From assembly GCA_021740625.1 (NCBI GenBank), contig JAIOZK010000014.1:44320-108319 (forward strand): a DNA stretch of 64,000 bases, written 5' to 3'. Below are positions 37,553-48,026 of this stretch, piece by piece. Positions within the stretch are counted from its first letter, which is position 1; each line of letters begins with the position of its first letter. The DNA is from Bacteroidales bacterium. Its GTDB lineage: Bacteria; Bacteroidota; Bacteroidia; Bacteroidales; JAIOZK01. The position numbers and the translations under genes were made by a program. A model generated the notes under the pieces. That model was not told where the DNA came from. It worked only from the letters and a program-made list of their open reading frames with translations, and made no database searches.

Positions 37553-37951
37553 TTAACTAATGTAACACAAAACCTCACCGCCGATGTGCTCTTTGCGTGC
37601 TTCCTTGTCGGTTACTACACCATGCGATGTTGATATGATCGCTATACCAAGACCGTTAAGCACTCTGGGCAACTCATCCGCCCCAACATACTGGCGCAAA
37701 CCAGGTCTGCTGACTCTTTCAATTTTTCTGATCGCCGGCAGCTTGGACACCGGATGATATTTCAGAGCGATCTTTATGATACCCTGTTTGTTATCCTCTT
37801 CAAACTTATAGTTCAGGATATAACCTTTTTCGTAGAGGATCTTGGTTATATCTTTTTTCAGGTTCGATGCCGGCACTTCCACCACACGGTGATTGGCCAT
37901 GATCGCATTCCTGATTCTCGTTAAATAATCTGCAACTGGGTCAGTTATCAT
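37553..37951 (-). CDS. rpsH: 30S ribosomal protein S8
   Basis: 132 residues: '[18 protein letters not shown]', '[34 protein letters not shown]' features and ending 'GGEVLCYIS'. In other bacteria S8 represses the spc operon by binding mRNA near rplE; no such hairpin was examined here. 18 bases after rpsN. Confidence 0.98.
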   Translation of the reverse strand: MITDPVADYLTRIRNAIMANHRVVEVPASNLKKDITKILYEKGYILNYKFEEDNKQGIIKIALKYHPVSKLPAIRKIERVSRPGLRQYVGADELPRVLNGLGIAIISTSHGVVTDKEARKEHIGGEVLCYIS

Positions 37952-37969
37952 TTCCTATCTTTATTTATT

Positions 37970-38239
37970 TTACCAACTTGCCTTTTTAACTCCCGGGATT
38001 AAACCCTTCAATGCCATTTCTCTAAAGTTTATGCGCGAGAGGCCGAACTGACGCATATATCCTTTCGGACGCCCGGTGAGTTTGCAACGGTTGTGCAAAC
38101 GAACCGGAGAAGCATTCTTGGGCAATTTCTGCAATGCAACATAATCGCCCTTTGCTTTCAGTTCTGCTCTTTTTTCAGCATATTTATCAACAAGCTTTTG
38201 ACGCTTGACTTCTCTCGCTTTCATTGATTCTTTGGCCAT
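37970..38239 (-). CDS. rpsN: 30S ribosomal protein S14 (zinc-independent form)
   Basis: 89 residues. Only one Cys ([10 protein letters not shown]) is present in the region where zinc-type S14 has four, so this is the longer zinc-independent form. The C-terminus '[11 protein letters not shown]' is the family ending. 6 bases after rplE. Confidence 0.97.
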   Translation of the reverse strand: MAKESMKAREVKRQKLVDKYAEKRAELKAKGDYVALQKLPKNASPVRLHNRCKLTGRPKGYMRQFGLSRINFREMALKGLIPGVKKASW

Positions 38240-38245
38240 ATGCTT

Positions 38246-38803
38246 TTATTTTTTTTGATTTTTAAACGGCATGCCGAAATGTTTGAGTAAAGCCATCGCC
38301 TCCTGGTCGGTCTGGGCGGTGGTTACAAACGTAATATCCATGCCATTGATCTTGTTTACTTTATCAATATTGATCTCGGGAAAGATAATTTGCTCGGGCA
38401 CGCCCATGGTATAATTACCTTTTCCATCAAATCCCTTATCGTTTATCCCCCTGAAGTCTCTGACCCGGGGAATGGAAACTGCGATCAGCCGGTCGAGAAA
38501 TTCATACATTTTATAACCACGCAGGGTTACCCGGACACCGATCGGCATTCCTCTTCTTACTTTGAAGTTAGAAATATCCTTTTTGGATTTTGTGGCCACT
38601 GCTTTCTGACCGGCGATCATGCTCATTTCTTCAATGCCGGTATCGATAAGTTTTTTATCGACAGTAGCTTCACCCAAACCCTGGTTCAAACTAATCTTGA
38701 CCAGCTTGGGCACCTGCATGACACTCTTGTAATTGAATTCCTTCCGGAGTGCAGGTACAATTTCTTCCAAATACTTTTTTCTTAATCGCGGTGTATATTC
38801 CAT
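38246..38803 (-). CDS. rplE: 50S ribosomal protein L5
   Basis: 185 residues: '[17 protein letters not shown]', '[13 protein letters not shown]', '[16 protein letters not shown]', '[19 protein letters not shown]'. Binds 5S rRNA and contacts P-site tRNA. Its ATG overlaps the rplX stop by one base (TAATG), implying coupled translation. Confidence 0.98.
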   Translation of the reverse strand: MEYTPRLRKKYLEEIVPALRKEFNYKSVMQVPKLVKISLNQGLGEATVDKKLIDTGIEEMSMIAGQKAVATKSKKDISNFKVRRGMPIGVRVTLRGYKMYEFLDRLIAVSIPRVRDFRGINDKGFDGKGNYTMGVPEQIIFPEINIDKVNKINGMDITFVTTAQTDQEAMALLKHFGMPFKNQKK

Positions 38804-39126
38804 TACTTAATCACCTCCCCGGATTTTTTCGAGTAACGTACTCTTTTGTTTGTTTTTTCGTCAATTTTCCTTCCGATCCTGGTAGCCTCACCGGATGAAT
38901 CGACCAGCTTTAAATTGGAAATGTGGATCGGTGCTTCTTTCTTAATGATCCCGCCCTTGGGATTATCGGCGTTTGGTTTCTGGTGTTTCGAAACCATGTT
39001 GACACCCTCTATGATGGCGGTTTCCTTTACGGGATCCACGAACAGAACCCTGCCTTGCTGACCTTTTGATTCTCCCGCAATTACCATCACATTATCGCCT
39101 TTTCTTATATGTAGTTTCTTGCTCAT
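38803..39126 (-). CDS. rplX: 50S ribosomal protein L24
   Basis: 107 residues with the KOW motif '[19 protein letters not shown]' at the start and '[12 protein letters not shown]'. An early 50S assembly initiator. 18 bases after rplN. Confidence 0.98.
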   Translation of the reverse strand: MSKKLHIRKGDNVMVIAGESKGQQGRVLFVDPVKETAIIEGVNMVSKHQKPNADNPKGGIIKKEAPIHISNLKLVDSSGEATRIGRKIDEKTNKRVRYSKKSGEVIK

Positions 39127-39144
39127 GATCTTTGTTTTTCCTTT

Positions 39145-39513
39145 TTAAAGTACTTCAGGTGCCAGCGAAACGATTTTCATGTATTGTTTGTCGCGCAGTT
39201 CCCTGGCAACAGGACCGAAAATACGCGTACCAATCATTTCGTTGGTATTGTTCAAAATCACTACCGCGTTGTCGTCGAAGCGTATATAAGTACCATCGTT
39301 ACGACGGATCTCTTTTTTTGTTCGCACAACCACGGCTTTGCTGACAGTCCCTTTTTTGATATTCCCGGATGGCAACGCATTTTTTACCGTTACAATGATC
39401 TGGTCACCTATGGAAGCATATCTTTTTTTGGTACCACCCAGGACACTGATGCAAAGCACTTCCTTTGCACCACTGTTGTCTGCTACTGCTAATCTCGACT
39501 CTTGTTGTATCAT
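39145..39513 (-). CDS. rplN: 50S ribosomal protein L14
   Basis: 122 residues: '[19 protein letters not shown]' and '[15 protein letters not shown]', then '[19 protein letters not shown]'. Sits at an inter-subunit bridge. 2 bases after rpsQ. Confidence 0.98.
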   Translation of the reverse strand: MIQQESRLAVADNSGAKEVLCISVLGGTKKRYASIGDQIIVTVKNALPSGNIKKGTVSKAVVVRTKKEIRRNDGTYIRFDDNAVVILNNTNEMIGTRIFGPVARELRDKQYMKIVSLAPEVL

Positions 39514-39515
39514 GA

Positions 39516-39770
39516 TTACTTGGCTCTTTCAATTATTTCAACTAATCTCCAGCACTTGTTTTTGCTAAGTGGCCTGGTTTCCATGATGCGGACCTTATCG
39601 CCCACATTGCACTCATTTTTTTCATCATGGGCCGTGAATTTGGAGGTTTTTCTAACAAACTTCCCGTAAATGGGGTGTTTTACCCTCCGGTCGATCTTCA
39701 CAACAATGGATTTTTCCATACCACTGCTGGTGACCAGACCAATTCTTTCCTTTCTTAAGTTGCGTTCCAT
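39516..39770 (-). CDS. rpsQ: 30S ribosomal protein S17
   Basis: 84 residues starting [11 protein letters not shown], the usual S17 start in this phylum; an ATG three codons earlier (39779) touches the rpmC stop and is possible. Contains '[18 protein letters not shown]' and '[15 protein letters not shown]'. Primary 16S-binding protein. Confidence 0.95.
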   Translation of the reverse strand: MERNLRKERIGLVTSSGMEKSIVVKIDRRVKHPIYGKFVRKTSKFTAHDEKNECNVGDKVRIMETRPLSKNKCWRLVEIIERAK

Positions 39771-39778
39771 GTTATGCA

Positions 39779-40006
39779 TTACTTAGTTTCTTGTTGCTCA
39801 TTACTTTCATTATCGCCTTCAATATCACGCCTTCTGAGTTCGGTCAGCATCTGGGCGATGGTCTTTTTATAATCCTTGATCTTATTAGGATTTTCCAATG
39901 GAGACACAGCATGGTTCAGTTTGAGTTTGGTAAGCTGTTTTCTTTCTTCTTCCAGCCGCTCGCTCAGTTCTGCTGTTGTCATCTCTCTTATAACTTGCAT
40001 TTCCAT
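39779..40006 (-). CDS. rpmC: 50S ribosomal protein L29
   Basis: 75 residues, two-helix protein: '[21 protein letters not shown]', '[20 protein letters not shown]', with an acidic tail of about 15 residues beyond the family core ([13 protein letters not shown]). At the tunnel exit near the SRP and trigger factor docking site. 14 bases after rplP. Confidence 0.96.
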   Translation of the reverse strand: MEMQVIREMTTAELSERLEEERKQLTKLKLNHAVSPLENPNKIKDYKKTIAQMLTELRRRDIEGDNESNEQQETK

Positions 40007-40020
40007 TTTTTACAAATTGT

Positions 40021-40440
40021 TTATTCTTGATAGTCTCTTCTGACAATAAACTTTGTTTTCACAGGCAGTTTTTGCGCGGCAAGACGCAATGCCTCTTTTG
40101 CGACATCCAGGTTAACACCTTCGGCTTCGAAAAGGATGCGACCCGGGGTAACCCGGGCGACAAAATACTCGGGGGCACCTTTACCCTTTCCCATGCGTAC
40201 CTCGGCGGGTTTTTTTGTAATGGGTTTATCCGGAAATATCCTGATCCAGATCTTTCCCTCACGTTTCATGTAACGGCTGATTGCCTGTCGTGCAGCTTCG
40301 ATCTGGCGTCCGGTGATCCAGTGCTCTTCCAGTGTTTTGATGCCGAAAGACCCGAATGCCAACTGATTACCACGCTGGGCATTGCCTTTCATTTTGCCTT
40401 TCTGCTGCTTCCTGTATTTTGTTTTTTTAGGTTGTAACAT
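40021..40440 (-). CDS. rplP: 50S ribosomal protein L16
   Basis: 139 residues: '[19 protein letters not shown]', '[20 protein letters not shown]', '[19 protein letters not shown]'. Needed for peptidyl transferase centre maturation. 27 bases after rpsC. Confidence 0.98.
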   Translation of the reverse strand: MLQPKKTKYRKQQKGKMKGNAQRGNQLAFGSFGIKTLEEHWITGRQIEAARQAISRYMKREGKIWIRIFPDKPITKKPAEVRMGKGKGAPEYFVARVTPGRILFEAEGVNLDVAKEALRLAAQKLPVKTKFIVRRDYQE

Positions 40441-40467
40441 TCTTTAAAACCTTTACAATGTTATTAA

Positions 40468-41175
40468 CTATTTCCTTTTACGCGGTCCGCGGCCACCCCT
40501 GGGTCCTTTTTGTTTTGAACCTCCAACTGTTGTAGGGACCAGTTCGGGTTTTCCGTAAATCTCGCCTTTACAAATCCAAACTTTGATGCCTATACGGCCG
40601 TAGGTCGTATGTGCTTCCTGGAAGGCATAATCAATATCTGCCCGCAAGGTATGCAATGGGATCCGGCCTTCTTTATATTGCTCGGTACGCGCCATTTCTG
40701 CTCCGCCGACCCTACCCGAGATCACAACTTTGATTCCTTCGGCCCCGATGCGCATGGTTGAGGCTATTGCTGTTTTAATCGCGCGGCGGAATGAGATACG
40801 TCCCTCAATCTGCTTGGCAATGGTCTGGGCAACGATAGTTGCATCAAGTTCGGGTCTTTTGATCTCGGAAATATTGATCTGAATCTCTTTTCCCGTAAGT
40901 TTTTTCAGCTCTTCCTTCAGTTTGTCCACTTCCTGCCCACCTTTACCGATGATGATGCCCGGACGGGCAGTAAAAATGGTAACGGTAACAAGTTTGAGCG
41001 TCCGTTCGATAATGATCTTTGATATTCCGGCTTTAGACAAACGGGCATTCAAATACTTTCTGATCTTATCATCCTCAACCAGCTTGGCATCGAATTTCTT
41101 GCCACCATACCAGTTGGAATCCCATCCTTTGATGATTCCCAGTCTAAGACCTGTTGGATTTGTTTTTTGTCCCAT
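40468..41175 (-). CDS. rpsC: 30S ribosomal protein S3
   Basis: 235 residues, KH domain '[20 protein letters not shown]' and C-terminal '[21 protein letters not shown]'. At the mRNA entry site, contributes helicase activity. Basic tail [12 protein letters not shown]. 28 bases after rplV. Confidence 0.98.
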   Translation of the reverse strand: MGQKTNPTGLRLGIIKGWDSNWYGGKKFDAKLVEDDKIRKYLNARLSKAGISKIIIERTLKLVTVTIFTARPGIIIGKGGQEVDKLKEELKKLTGKEIQINISEIKRPELDATIVAQTIAKQIEGRISFRRAIKTAIASTMRIGAEGIKVVISGRVGGAEMARTEQYKEGRIPLHTLRADIDYAFQEAHTTYGRIGIKVWICKGEIYGKPELVPTTVGGSKQKGPRGGRGPRKRK

Positions 41176-41203
41176 TAATATTTATAATTGATTAATTAAT
41201 TCT

Positions 41204-41614
41204 TTAAACTTCAATTTCCTGATTTCTGCTGTCGAGCACAAGTGTAACATGATTCGAGCGTTTCCTGATCCTGTGGGCTCTTCCCTGGGGTGCAGGCCTT
41301 ACCCTTTTCAGCATCCTTGCACTGTCAACTGCAATTTCTTTTATATATAGTTCGCTTTCTTCAATTCTGCTGCCTTCATTTTTGGATTGCCAGTTGGCGA
41401 TGGCAGACAGCAAAAGCTTGTATAACCTTCCCGCTGCCTCCTGTGGAGAATATTTCAGGATATTCAAAGCCATGTTCACATCCTGTCCTTTGACAAGGTT
41501 TGCAACAAGCCTCATTTTCCGAGGCGAAGTCGGGCAATTGTTCAGTCTTGCCATGTACAGGTTCTTCCTGGCTTCCTTGCGTTTTTCTGCTGTTATTCTT
41601 TTTCTTGCTCCCAT
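41204..41614 (-). CDS. rplV: 50S ribosomal protein L22
   Basis: 136 residues: '[19 protein letters not shown]', the tunnel hairpin '[22 protein letters not shown]'. The loop reaches into the exit tunnel and is where macrolide-tolerance changes occur in other species. 12 bases after rpsS. Confidence 0.98.
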   Translation of the reverse strand: MGARKRITAEKRKEARKNLYMARLNNCPTSPRKMRLVANLVKGQDVNMALNILKYSPQEAAGRLYKLLLSAIANWQSKNEGSRIEESELYIKEIAVDSARMLKRVRPAPQGRAHRIRKRSNHVTLVLDSRNQEIEV

Positions 41615-41626
41615 TGTAAAAAATCT

Positions 41627-41905
41627 TTATTTTTTGCCTTTATCCTTTTGACCGGCATGGCCTCTAAAAATACGTGTGGGTGCGAATTCTCCGAGTTTGT
41701 GGCCTACCATGTTCTCCGTAATATAAACCGGAATGAATTTATTCCCGTTGTGAACGGCGATGGTTTGTCCCACAAAATCGGGAGAGATCATGGATGCTCT
41801 CGACCAGGTTTTGATCACGGTTTTCTTTCCCGAGTCAACATTGGCCATCACCTTCTTTTCCAGCTTATGATGTATGTATGGTCCTTTTTTTAATGAACGA
41901 GCCAT
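41627..41905 (-). CDS. rpsS: 30S ribosomal protein S19
   Basis: 92 residues: '[19 protein letters not shown]', '[22 protein letters not shown]' blocks and '[16 protein letters not shown]'. Located in the 30S head with S13. 20 bases after rplB. Confidence 0.98.
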   Translation of the reverse strand: MARSLKKGPYIHHKLEKKVMANVDSGKKTVIKTWSRASMISPDFVGQTIAVHNGNKFIPVYITENMVGHKLGEFAPTRIFRGHAGQKDKGKK

Positions 41906-41925
41906 TGTCTATTCTTTTAATGTTA

Positions 41926-42750
41926 TTATTTCTTTCTTCTTTCTATGATGTAACGGTTCGAATCTTTCTTTTTTGCCCTGGTCTTATATCCTTTGGCGGG
42001 CAGTCCTTTTCTCGACCTTGGATGTCCACCCGAGGCACGGCCTTCACCACCACCCATGGGGTGATCGACCGGATTCATGGCAACACCACGGGTACGCGGC
42101 CTGCGACCTTTCCAGCGGCTTCTTCCTGCTTTACCGGAATACTCAAGGCTGTGATCGATATTGGATACCATGCCGATGGTTGCCTTGCATTTCTGCAGGA
42201 TCATCCTGGTTTCACCTGAGGGCAGCTTGATAATGGCAAATTTCCCTTCACGTGAAAGTAACTGTGCATATGATCCGGCACTCCTGGCCATTTTTGCACC
42301 CTGACCGGGACGCAATTCGATGTTGTGAATAATGGTTCCAAAAGGAATATCACTCAGATACAACGCATTTCCAACTTCCGGTGCAGACCCTTTTCCTGAG
42401 TTGATTTCCTGACCTTCCTTCAGACCATGCGGTGCGATAATGTACCGCTTTTCACCATCCACATAATAAACCAGTGCTATGCGGGCAGTTCTGTTCGGAT
42501 CGTATTCAATAGATTTTACCTTTCCCGGTATTCCTTCCTTGTCACGTTTAAAATCAATGATCCGGTATCTTTGTTTATGACCACCACCCACGTAACGCAT
42601 GGTCATTTTACCTTCGTTGTTTCTTCCGCCCGACTTTTTACCCGGAGCCAAAAGACTCTTTTCAGGTTCTTTTGCGGTAATATCATCAAACGCGCTAATC
42701 ATTTTGTAGCGCTGTCCTGGTGTTGTCGGTTTGAATTTCTTTAAAGCCAT
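41926..42750 (-). CDS. rplB: 50S ribosomal protein L2
   Basis: 274 residues. Contains '[17 protein letters not shown]', '[18 protein letters not shown]', and the C-terminal '[16 protein letters not shown]' with the conserved His needed for peptidyl transferase centre function. 15 bases after rplW. Confidence 0.98.
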   Translation of the reverse strand: MALKKFKPTTPGQRYKMISAFDDITAKEPEKSLLAPGKKSGGRNNEGKMTMRYVGGGHKQRYRIIDFKRDKEGIPGKVKSIEYDPNRTARIALVYYVDGEKRYIIAPHGLKEGQEINSGKGSAPEVGNALYLSDIPFGTIIHNIELRPGQGAKMARSAGSYAQLLSREGKFAIIKLPSGETRMILQKCKATIGMVSNIDHSLEYSGKAGRSRWKGRRPRTRGVAMNPVDHPMGGGEGRASGGHPRSRKGLPAKGYKTRAKKKDSNRYIIERRKK

Positions 42751-42765
42751 TTATCTATGTATTGC

Positions 42766-43056
42766 TTAAATATTGCTATAAAAATCAATTGTTTCTCCCT
42801 CTGCCAGAGTCACGATCGCCTTTTTAACATTGGGCTTCCTTCCCTGAATCAATCCGGTTTTTGTATATCGTTGTTGAAACTTTCCCTTTTGATTCAGGGT
42901 ATTCACTGACAGCACTTCTACACCATAAAGGTCTTCGACAGCCTTTTTGATCTGGAGCTTGTTGGCTTGTTTGTGAACGATGAAGCCAAACTGGTTGAGC
43001 TTTTCGCCCTTGTCTGTCATTTTTTCCGTAATAACCGGTTTAACTATAATTTCCAT
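42766..43056 (-). CDS. rplW: 50S ribosomal protein L23
   Basis: 96 residues: 'IVKPVITEKMTDKGEKLNQF', 'ANKLQIKKAVEDLYGVEV'. At the tunnel exit, docking site for trigger factor and SRP. 10 bases after rplD. Confidence 0.97.
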   Translation of the reverse strand: MEIIVKPVITEKMTDKGEKLNQFGFIVHKQANKLQIKKAVEDLYGVEVLSVNTLNQKGKFQQRYTKTGLIQGRKPNVKKAIVTLAEGETIDFYSNI

Positions 43057-43066
43057 TGCTTCTATT

Positions 43067-43702
43067 TTATTTTTCGTCTCCGAAAATGGATTCGATTTCT
43101 TTTAATGAACTTTCCTGTATCAACAAGCTATTGGCATTGAGAATATCATAAGTGTTCAGGTTGTGCACCATCGAAACCTTTGCATTCTGCAAGTTGCGGC
43201 TTGCCAGATACAGGTTCTCATTTTTATCTTTCACCAGCATCAAGGATTTCTTTCTGCCCAGTTCGAAACTATTCAGGATGCTGACATAGCTCCTTGTTTT
43301 GGGGTCATTGAAATCAAAATCTTCCAGGACAATGATTCCTTTATCTTTAGCTTTATAAGCAAGTGCCGATTTTCTGGCAAGTTGTTTCAGTTTTCTGTTC
43401 AGTTTAAAATGATAGTTTCTCGGTCGGGGACCAAATGCACGTCCGCCACCCCTGAACATAGGATTTTTGATATCACCTGCCCTGGCAGTACCCGTACCTT
43501 TTTGTCTTTTGATCTTGCGGGTACTTCCTGTAATTTCGGCTCTTTCTTTGGTACTACTCGTGCCCTGTCTTTTATTCGCAAGATGTTGTCTTGTATCGAG
43601 ATAGATTGCATGATCGTTGGGTTCAATCCCGAAAATCGAATCATCCAGTTTAATCTTGCGACTGGTCTTTTCACCTGTGATTTTATGTACTGTTAACTCC
43701 AT
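43067..43702 (-). CDS. rplD: 50S ribosomal protein L4
   Basis: 211 residues: '[20 protein letters not shown]', '[22 protein letters not shown]', '[20 protein letters not shown]' fragments are the rRNA-binding loop. In other bacteria L4 autoregulates the S10 operon. Its start overlaps the rplC stop by 10 bases, suggesting coupling. Confidence 0.98.
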   Translation of the reverse strand: MELTVHKITGEKTSRKIKLDDSIFGIEPNDHAIYLDTRQHLANKRQGTSSTKERAEITGSTRKIKRQKGTGTARAGDIKNPMFRGGGRAFGPRPRNYHFKLNRKLKQLARKSALAYKAKDKGIIVLEDFDFNDPKTRSYVSILNSFELGRKKSLMLVKDKNENLYLASRNLQNAKVSMVHNLNTYDILNANSLLIQESSLKEIESIFGDEK

Positions 43703-44322
43703 CTCTCTATGATTACATATGAATTATTAGCTCCCGGTACCGCTCCTTTTACAAGAAGTAAATTCTTTTCCGGTACGATTTTCATTACCTGGAGGTTGAT
43801 CATTTTCACCCTGTTGCCACCTGTACGTCCACCCATACGCATTCCTTTAAAAACGCGTGAAGGATAAGAGGAAGCTCCGATTGAACCAGGTGCACGAACG
43901 CGGTTGTGCTGTCCGTGGGTTGTTTCTCCAACACCATGGAAGCCGTGACGTTTTACAACACCCTGAAATCCCTTTCCTTTTGAGACACCCACAATATCCA
44001 GGAATTCTCCTTCTATAAAGATGTCAACATTGATGGTATCCCCAAATTTCTTTTGATGCCCGGCTTCGAACCTGGTAAACTCCTTCACGATCTTTTTGGG
44101 ACTGGTTTTGGCTTTGGCAAAGTGGCCTCTCATGGCTTTGGGAGTCTGTTTCTCCTTTTTATCTTCATACGCCAATTGCACTGCTTCATAACCGTCCTTC
44201 TCCTTGTTTCTGACCTGGGTTACTACACATGGACCAGCTTCTATAACGGTACAGGGGATGTTTTTCCCATCCTGGTCGTAAATGCTGGTCATTCCTATTT
44301 TTTTTCCAATTAATCCTGACAT
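43693..44322 (-). CDS. rplC: 50S ribosomal protein L3
   Basis: 209 residues: '[19 protein letters not shown]', '[15 protein letters not shown]', '[20 protein letters not shown]'. Its loop reaches the peptidyl transferase centre. 34 bases after rpsJ. Confidence 0.98.
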   Translation of the reverse strand: MSGLIGKKIGMTSIYDQDGKNIPCTVIEAGPCVVTQVRNKEKDGYEAVQLAYEDKKEKQTPKAMRGHFAKAKTSPKKIVKEFTRFEAGHQKKFGDTINVDIFIEGEFLDIVGVSKGKGFQGVVKRHGFHGVGETTHGQHNRVRAPGSIGASSYPSRVFKGMRMGGRTGGNRVKMINLQVMKIVPEKNLLLVKGAVPGANNSYVIIERWS

Positions 44323-44356
44323 TTTTCGCTTTTTTTTGCTTGATCAGCCAATTCAC

Positions 44357-44662
44357 TCAGACCTTTATTTCTACTTCAACACCACTGGGCAATTCCAGCT
44401 TCATCAGTGCATCGATGGTTTTCGATGTGGTGCTGTAAATATCGAGCAATCTTTTGTACGAGCTCAGCTCGAATTGCTCACGTGATTTCTTATTTACAAA
44501 GGTCGATCTGTTCACTGTAAAAATCTGACGATTCGTTGGTAACGGGATTGGGCCATTGACAACTGCTCCTGTCGTCTTTACAGTTTTTACGATCTTTTCG
44601 GCTGATTTGTCAACCAAATTGTGATCGTACGATTTCAGTTTTATTCTTATCCTCTGACTCAC
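44357..44662 (-). CDS. rpsJ: 30S ribosomal protein S10
   Basis: 101 residues: '[20 protein letters not shown]', '[17 protein letters not shown]'. First gene of the classical S10 operon and the partner of NusB in antitermination. Follows fusA by 27 bases with no tuf between. Confidence 0.98.
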   Translation of the reverse strand: MSQRIRIKLKSYDHNLVDKSAEKIVKTVKTTGAVVNGPIPLPTNRQIFTVNRSTFVNKKSREQFELSSYKRLLDIYSTTSKTIDALMKLELPSGVEVEIKV

Positions 44663-44689
44663 GTTATTAATTTATTTTAATTCGTTTTT

Positions 44690-46798
44690 TTATTCAAATG
44701 ACGGCACATATCCACGCACCTTTATTAAAATGTCTTCCAGCATATCCGAAGGGATCCTGGCATAATGTGAAAACTCAAGGTTCGAACTGGCCCTGCCAGA
44801 TGTCAATGTCCTGAGGGCAGTTACATATCCGAACATTTCCGACAATGGTACTTTGCCCCGGATCACCTGCCCGTTAATTTTGGATGACACATTTTCAATT
44901 TGCCCTCTTCTCTTGTTCATATCGCTGGTAACATCGCCCAGGTATTCATCCGGGGTGATGATCTCAAATTTCATAACCGGCTCGAGCAATGTAGGCTTTG
45001 CCTTTTTACATGCTTCACGGTATGCCTGTGCTGCGGCGACTTCAAAAGCAAGTGCATCGGAATCTACCGGATGTGTTGCTCCGTCAAGCAGCCTGACCCT
45101 GAGGCTGTACATGGCAAATCCTGCCAGCACCCCATTGAACATGGCCTGCTTGAATCCTTTTTCTACCGCACTGACAAATTCTTTAGGGATTACACCACCT
45201 TTGGTACTGTTGATAAATTCCAATCCACGTACTTCTTCCTCTGCAGGAGATATCTCAACCGTAATATCTGCAAAGCGTCCACGGCCTCCGCTTTGTTTCT
45301 TGTATATCTCACGGTACCTGGCAGTTTCCATAATCGCTTCTTTGTAGGCCACCTGTGGATTTCCCTTGTTCACCTCAATGTTGAACTCCCTTCTCAGCCT
45401 GTCTGTGATCACCTCCAGGTGCAATTCGCCCATGCCACTGATGATAGTCTGACCTGTTTCTTCATCTGTTTTTACGGTAAATGTGGGATCTTCTTCGGCA
45501 AGTTTGGCAAGGGCCATGGTGAGTTTGTCTACATCATCCTGTGTTTTGGGCTCAACTGCGACGCTGATCACAGGTTCGGGGAAATTGATGGCATCCAGGA
45601 GTATGGGGTGTTGCAGATCGGTGAGTGTATCGCCTGTGCGGATTTCCTTAAAACCGACTGCAACGGCAATGTCTCCGGCTTCAACCTTTTTAAGCGGTTT
45701 CTGCTTGTTGGCATGCATTTGCAGCAGTCTTGCGATCCTTTCTTTTTTTCCAGTGTTTACATTCAATACCTGTTTCCCTGCTTCGAACTGACCTGAATAA
45801 ACCCTGAAAAAGGCTACCCTGCCTACAAAGGGATCGGTTGCAATTTTAAAAGCCAGTGCGCTGAAAGGCTCTTCTTTATCAGAATGCCTTTCTTCTTCTT
45901 TTTCGGTATAAGGATTCAAACCACTGATAGCCACAACTTCTGTTGGTGCGGGCAGGAATGCTGTAACAGCATCAACCAATGGCTGAACACCTTTGTTTTT
46001 GAAAGATGAGCCACATAAAACAGGAGTGATCCTGAGTTCCAGTGTGGCTTTTCTTAAAGCAGCAATGATATCCTCGCTGGTTATGCTTTCCGGATTTTCC
46101 AAAAAGCGACTCAACAATTCTTCGCTTTCCTCTGCTGTTCCTTCTATTAATTTGTTGCGATATTCCTGAACGGTATCGGCAATTTCTTCCGGTATGTCAA
46201 CTTCAAAATACTCCGCTCCAAGTGAATCACCATCCCAGGCCCAGGCTTTGTTTTCTATCAGATCAACAATTCCTTCAAAGTCGTCTTCGGCTCCGATAGG
46301 AATTTGAATCGGGATTGGTTTTGTGCCAAGCTTATCTTCAATTTCTTCAACAACTTTAAAGAAATCGGCACCTGTACGATCCATTTTATTCACATAACTG
46401 ATGCGGGGTACTTTGTATTTATCGGCCTGACGCCATACGGTTTCAGATTGTGGTTCAACGCCCCCAACAGCACAAAAAATGGCAATAGAACCATCCAGCA
46501 CCCTGAGGGAACGCTCTACCTCTACGGTAAAGTCAACATGTCCCGGCGTATCAATAATGTTGATCCTGAAATCTTCATTGTCATATTTCCAGAAAACAGA
46601 TGTGGCGGCCGAAGTAATGGTAATACCTCTTTCCTGCTCCTGCACCATCCAGTCCATCACGGCAGTACCATCGTGCACCTCACCCATTTTATGGCTGACT
46701 CCGGTATAATACAGTATACGCTCAGTCGTCGTGGTCTTACCCGCGTCGATGTGCGCCATAATGCCAATGTTCCTTATATGTTTCAGATCAATGTTCAC
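44690..46798 (-). CDS. fusA: Translation elongation factor G
   Basis: 702 residues. GTPase motifs: '[12 protein letters not shown]' (P loop), 'GITITSAAT' (switch I), 'DTPGHVDF' (switch II) and '[10 protein letters not shown]'. Domain IV and V elements: '[16 protein letters not shown]', '[14 protein letters not shown]'. It drives ribosome translocation and, with RRF, recycling. 23 bases after rpsG; the str operon lacks tuf here. Confidence 0.98.
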   Translation of the reverse strand: MNIDLKHIRNIGIMAHIDAGKTTTTERILYYTGVSHKMGEVHDGTAVMDWMVQEQERGITITSAATSVFWKYDNEDFRINIIDTPGHVDFTVEVERSLRVLDGSIAIFCAVGGVEPQSETVWRQADKYKVPRISYVNKMDRTGADFFKVVEEIEDKLGTKPIPIQIPIGAEDDFEGIVDLIENKAWAWDGDSLGAEYFEVDIPEEIADTVQEYRNKLIEGTAEESEELLSRFLENPESITSEDIIAALRKATLELRITPVLCGSSFKNKGVQPLVDAVTAFLPAPTEVVAISGLNPYTEKEEERHSDKEEPFSALAFKIATDPFVGRVAFFRVYSGQFEAGKQVLNVNTGKKERIARLLQMHANKQKPLKKVEAGDIAVAVGFKEIRTGDTLTDLQHPILLDAINFPEPVISVAVEPKTQDDVDKLTMALAKLAEEDPTFTVKTDEETGQTIISGMGELHLEVITDRLRREFNIEVNKGNPQVAYKEAIMETARYREIYKKQSGGRGRFADITVEISPAEEEVRGLEFINSTKGGVIPKEFVSAVEKGFKQAMFNGVLAGFAMYSLRVRLLDGATHPVDSDALAFEVAAAQAYREACKKAKPTLLEPVMKFEIITPDEYLGDVTSDMNKRRGQIENVSSKINGQVIRGKVPLSEMFGYVTALRTLTSGRASSNLEFSHYARIPSDMLEDILIKVRGYVPSFE

Positions 46799-46821
46799 TG
46801 TATAATACCGTATTTCATTAT

Positions 46822-47289
46822 TTAGAATCTAAAATGGGAGAATGCTTTGTTTGCATCAGCCATTCTATGTGTATCTTCTTTTCTTTTGAAAGCAGCACCT
46901 TCTTCTTTGTATCCGGCCATGATCTCTCCTGCCAGTTTTGCGCCCATGGTTTTCTCATGGCGCTTGCGGGCAAATTTGATCATGTTTTTCATGCCGATAG
47001 ACATTTTTCTACCGGGCCTGATCTCAGAAGGAATCTGAAATGTAGCACCTCCAATACGACGACTTCTCACCTCTACTGATGGGGTAACATTGGCCAGTGC
47101 TTTTTTCCACACTTCCAGTCCATCTTCACCTGTCTTTTCTGCAACGATATCAATCGCGGCATAAAATACTTTGAAAGCAAGGACTTTCTTTCCCCTTAAC
47201 ATCAGGTTATTTACAAATTTTGTAACCATTGTGTCATTAAACCGCGGATCCGGTACAATGATTCTCTTTTTAGGTTTCGATTTCCTCAT
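46822..47289 (-). CDS. rpsG: 30S ribosomal protein S7
   Basis: 155 residues: '[22 protein letters not shown]' region, '[21 protein letters not shown]', '[14 protein letters not shown]'. It nucleates the 30S head and in other bacteria represses the str operon. 26 bases after rpsL. Confidence 0.98.
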   Translation of the reverse strand: MRKSKPKKRIIVPDPRFNDTMVTKFVNNLMLRGKKVLAFKVFYAAIDIVAEKTGEDGLEVWKKALANVTPSVEVRSRRIGGATFQIPSEIRPGRKMSIGMKNMIKFARKRHEKTMGAKLAGEIMAGYKEEGAAFKRKEDTHRMADANKAFSHFRF

Positions 47290-47315
47290 TTGTAAAAATC
47301 TATATTATTAATCTC

Positions 47316-47690
47316 TTATTTCTTGGGTTGTTTTGTACCATATTTTGATCTTCTCTGCGTACGCCCTTCAACACCCGAAGTATCCAATGCACCCCTGATG
47401 ATATGATAACGAACACCTGGCAGGTCCTTTACCCTGCCGCCCCTGATCAATACAATAGAGTGCTCCTGCAGGTTGTGACCTTCACCCGGAATATAGGCAT
47501 TCACTTCCTTCTGGTTGGTCAGCCTAACCCTGGCAACCTTTCTCATCGCTGAGTTGGGCTTTTTTGGTGTTGTCGTGTAAACACGCACACAAACACCACG
47601 ACGCTGCGGACATGAGTCCAGCGCCGGAGACTTGCTCTTCTTTGTTGTTTTTTGTCTTCCTTTTCTTACTAATTGCTGTAACGTTGGCAT
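47316..47690 (-). CDS. rpsL: 30S ribosomal protein S12
   Basis: 124 residues: '[15 protein letters not shown]', '[29 protein letters not shown]' region and '[21 protein letters not shown]'. Lys at the 'TTPKKPNSA' position and at 'VKDLPG' are the streptomycin-sensitive residues. S12 sets decoding accuracy. It is the first gene of the 33-gene cluster. Confidence 0.98.
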   Translation of the reverse strand: MPTLQQLVRKGRQKTTKKSKSPALDSCPQRRGVCVRVYTTTPKKPNSAMRKVARVRLTNQKEVNAYIPGEGHNLQEHSIVLIRGGRVKDLPGVRYHIIRGALDTSGVEGRTQRRSKYGTKQPKK

Positions 47691-47736
47691 ATCAAGACTT
47701 TTAGAACAAACTTTAATTTAATCCTTTAAAGGGGCG

Positions 47737-47744
47737 CAAAGGTA
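47737..47744 (-). promoter_or_regulatory. Proximal -7 box of rpsL (TACCTTTG)
   Basis: Perfect TAnnTTTG on the minus strand, 46 bases before the rpsL start. A TTTG lies 24 bases upstream, longer than the usual spacing. Confidence 0.45.
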
Positions 47745-47850
47745 ATCATAAAAACACAACCAGAGCTCCAAATCCTTTAATTTTTATGTTCTAAACCTGA
47801 AAAAGGGGAAACAGATATTCTGAGGGTAAGAAAGGCAACACTCCGGTTTT

Positions 47851-47879
47851 TTTGAGACCGATGTGGAAACCTATATTTG
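47851..47879 (+). promoter_or_regulatory. Promoter (TTTG, 17 bases, TATATTTG) toward the 48027 gene
   Basis: A -33 TTTG (47851-47854) and perfect -7 TATATTTG (47872-47879) on the plus strand, giving a leader of about 140 bases that includes the hairpin at 47923-47938. Together with 47998-48005 this would give the cassette two promoters. Confidence 0.45.
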
Positions 47880-47942
47880 CCTCAATTTGTCAGGTTCCCT
47901 CTATTTTCCAGCTTTTTAACAATCCCTTCGCTAAGGGAGGTG

Positions 47943-47973
47943 CAAAAGTACAAATTATTTTCAATTAAACAAT
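47943..47973 (-). promoter_or_regulatory. Distal promoter facing rpsL (ATTG, 19 bases, TACTTTTG)
   Basis: On the minus strand ATTG at 47970-47973 and a perfect TACTTTTG at 47943-47950, with a 19-base spacer. Transcription from here would give rpsL a leader of about 245 bases beginning at the 47923-47938 hairpin. Confidence 0.4.
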
Positions 47974-47997
47974 AAATGATATAGAATTTTTTATAAT

Positions 47998-48005
47998 TAC
48001 TTTTG
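47998..48005 (+). promoter_or_regulatory. Candidate -7 box (TACTTTTG) of the cysteine-hydrolase cassette
   Basis: Perfect TAnnTTTG, 21 bases before the ATG at 48027. It overlaps an in-frame TTG at 48003, ruling that codon out as the start. Confidence 0.5.
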
Positions 48006-48026
48006 TTGGGAATATCGAAGCAGGCA

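Larger units (their letters stand above)
47691..48026. other. Divergent control region between rpsL and the cysteine-hydrolase cassette
   Basis: 336 bases without a gene. Candidate promoters occur on both strands (47737-47744 and 47943-47973 minus; 47851-47879 and 47998-48005 plus), plus a 6-base-stem hairpin TCCCTT / AAGGGA at 47923-47938. No known leader RNA was recognised. Confidence 0.55.

Noticed and set aside
44663..44689. Expected tuf gene between fusA and rpsJ
   Set aside because: The gap is 27 bases. Absence of tuf here is common in Bacteroidota, where it lies elsewhere, so it was not reported as a finding.
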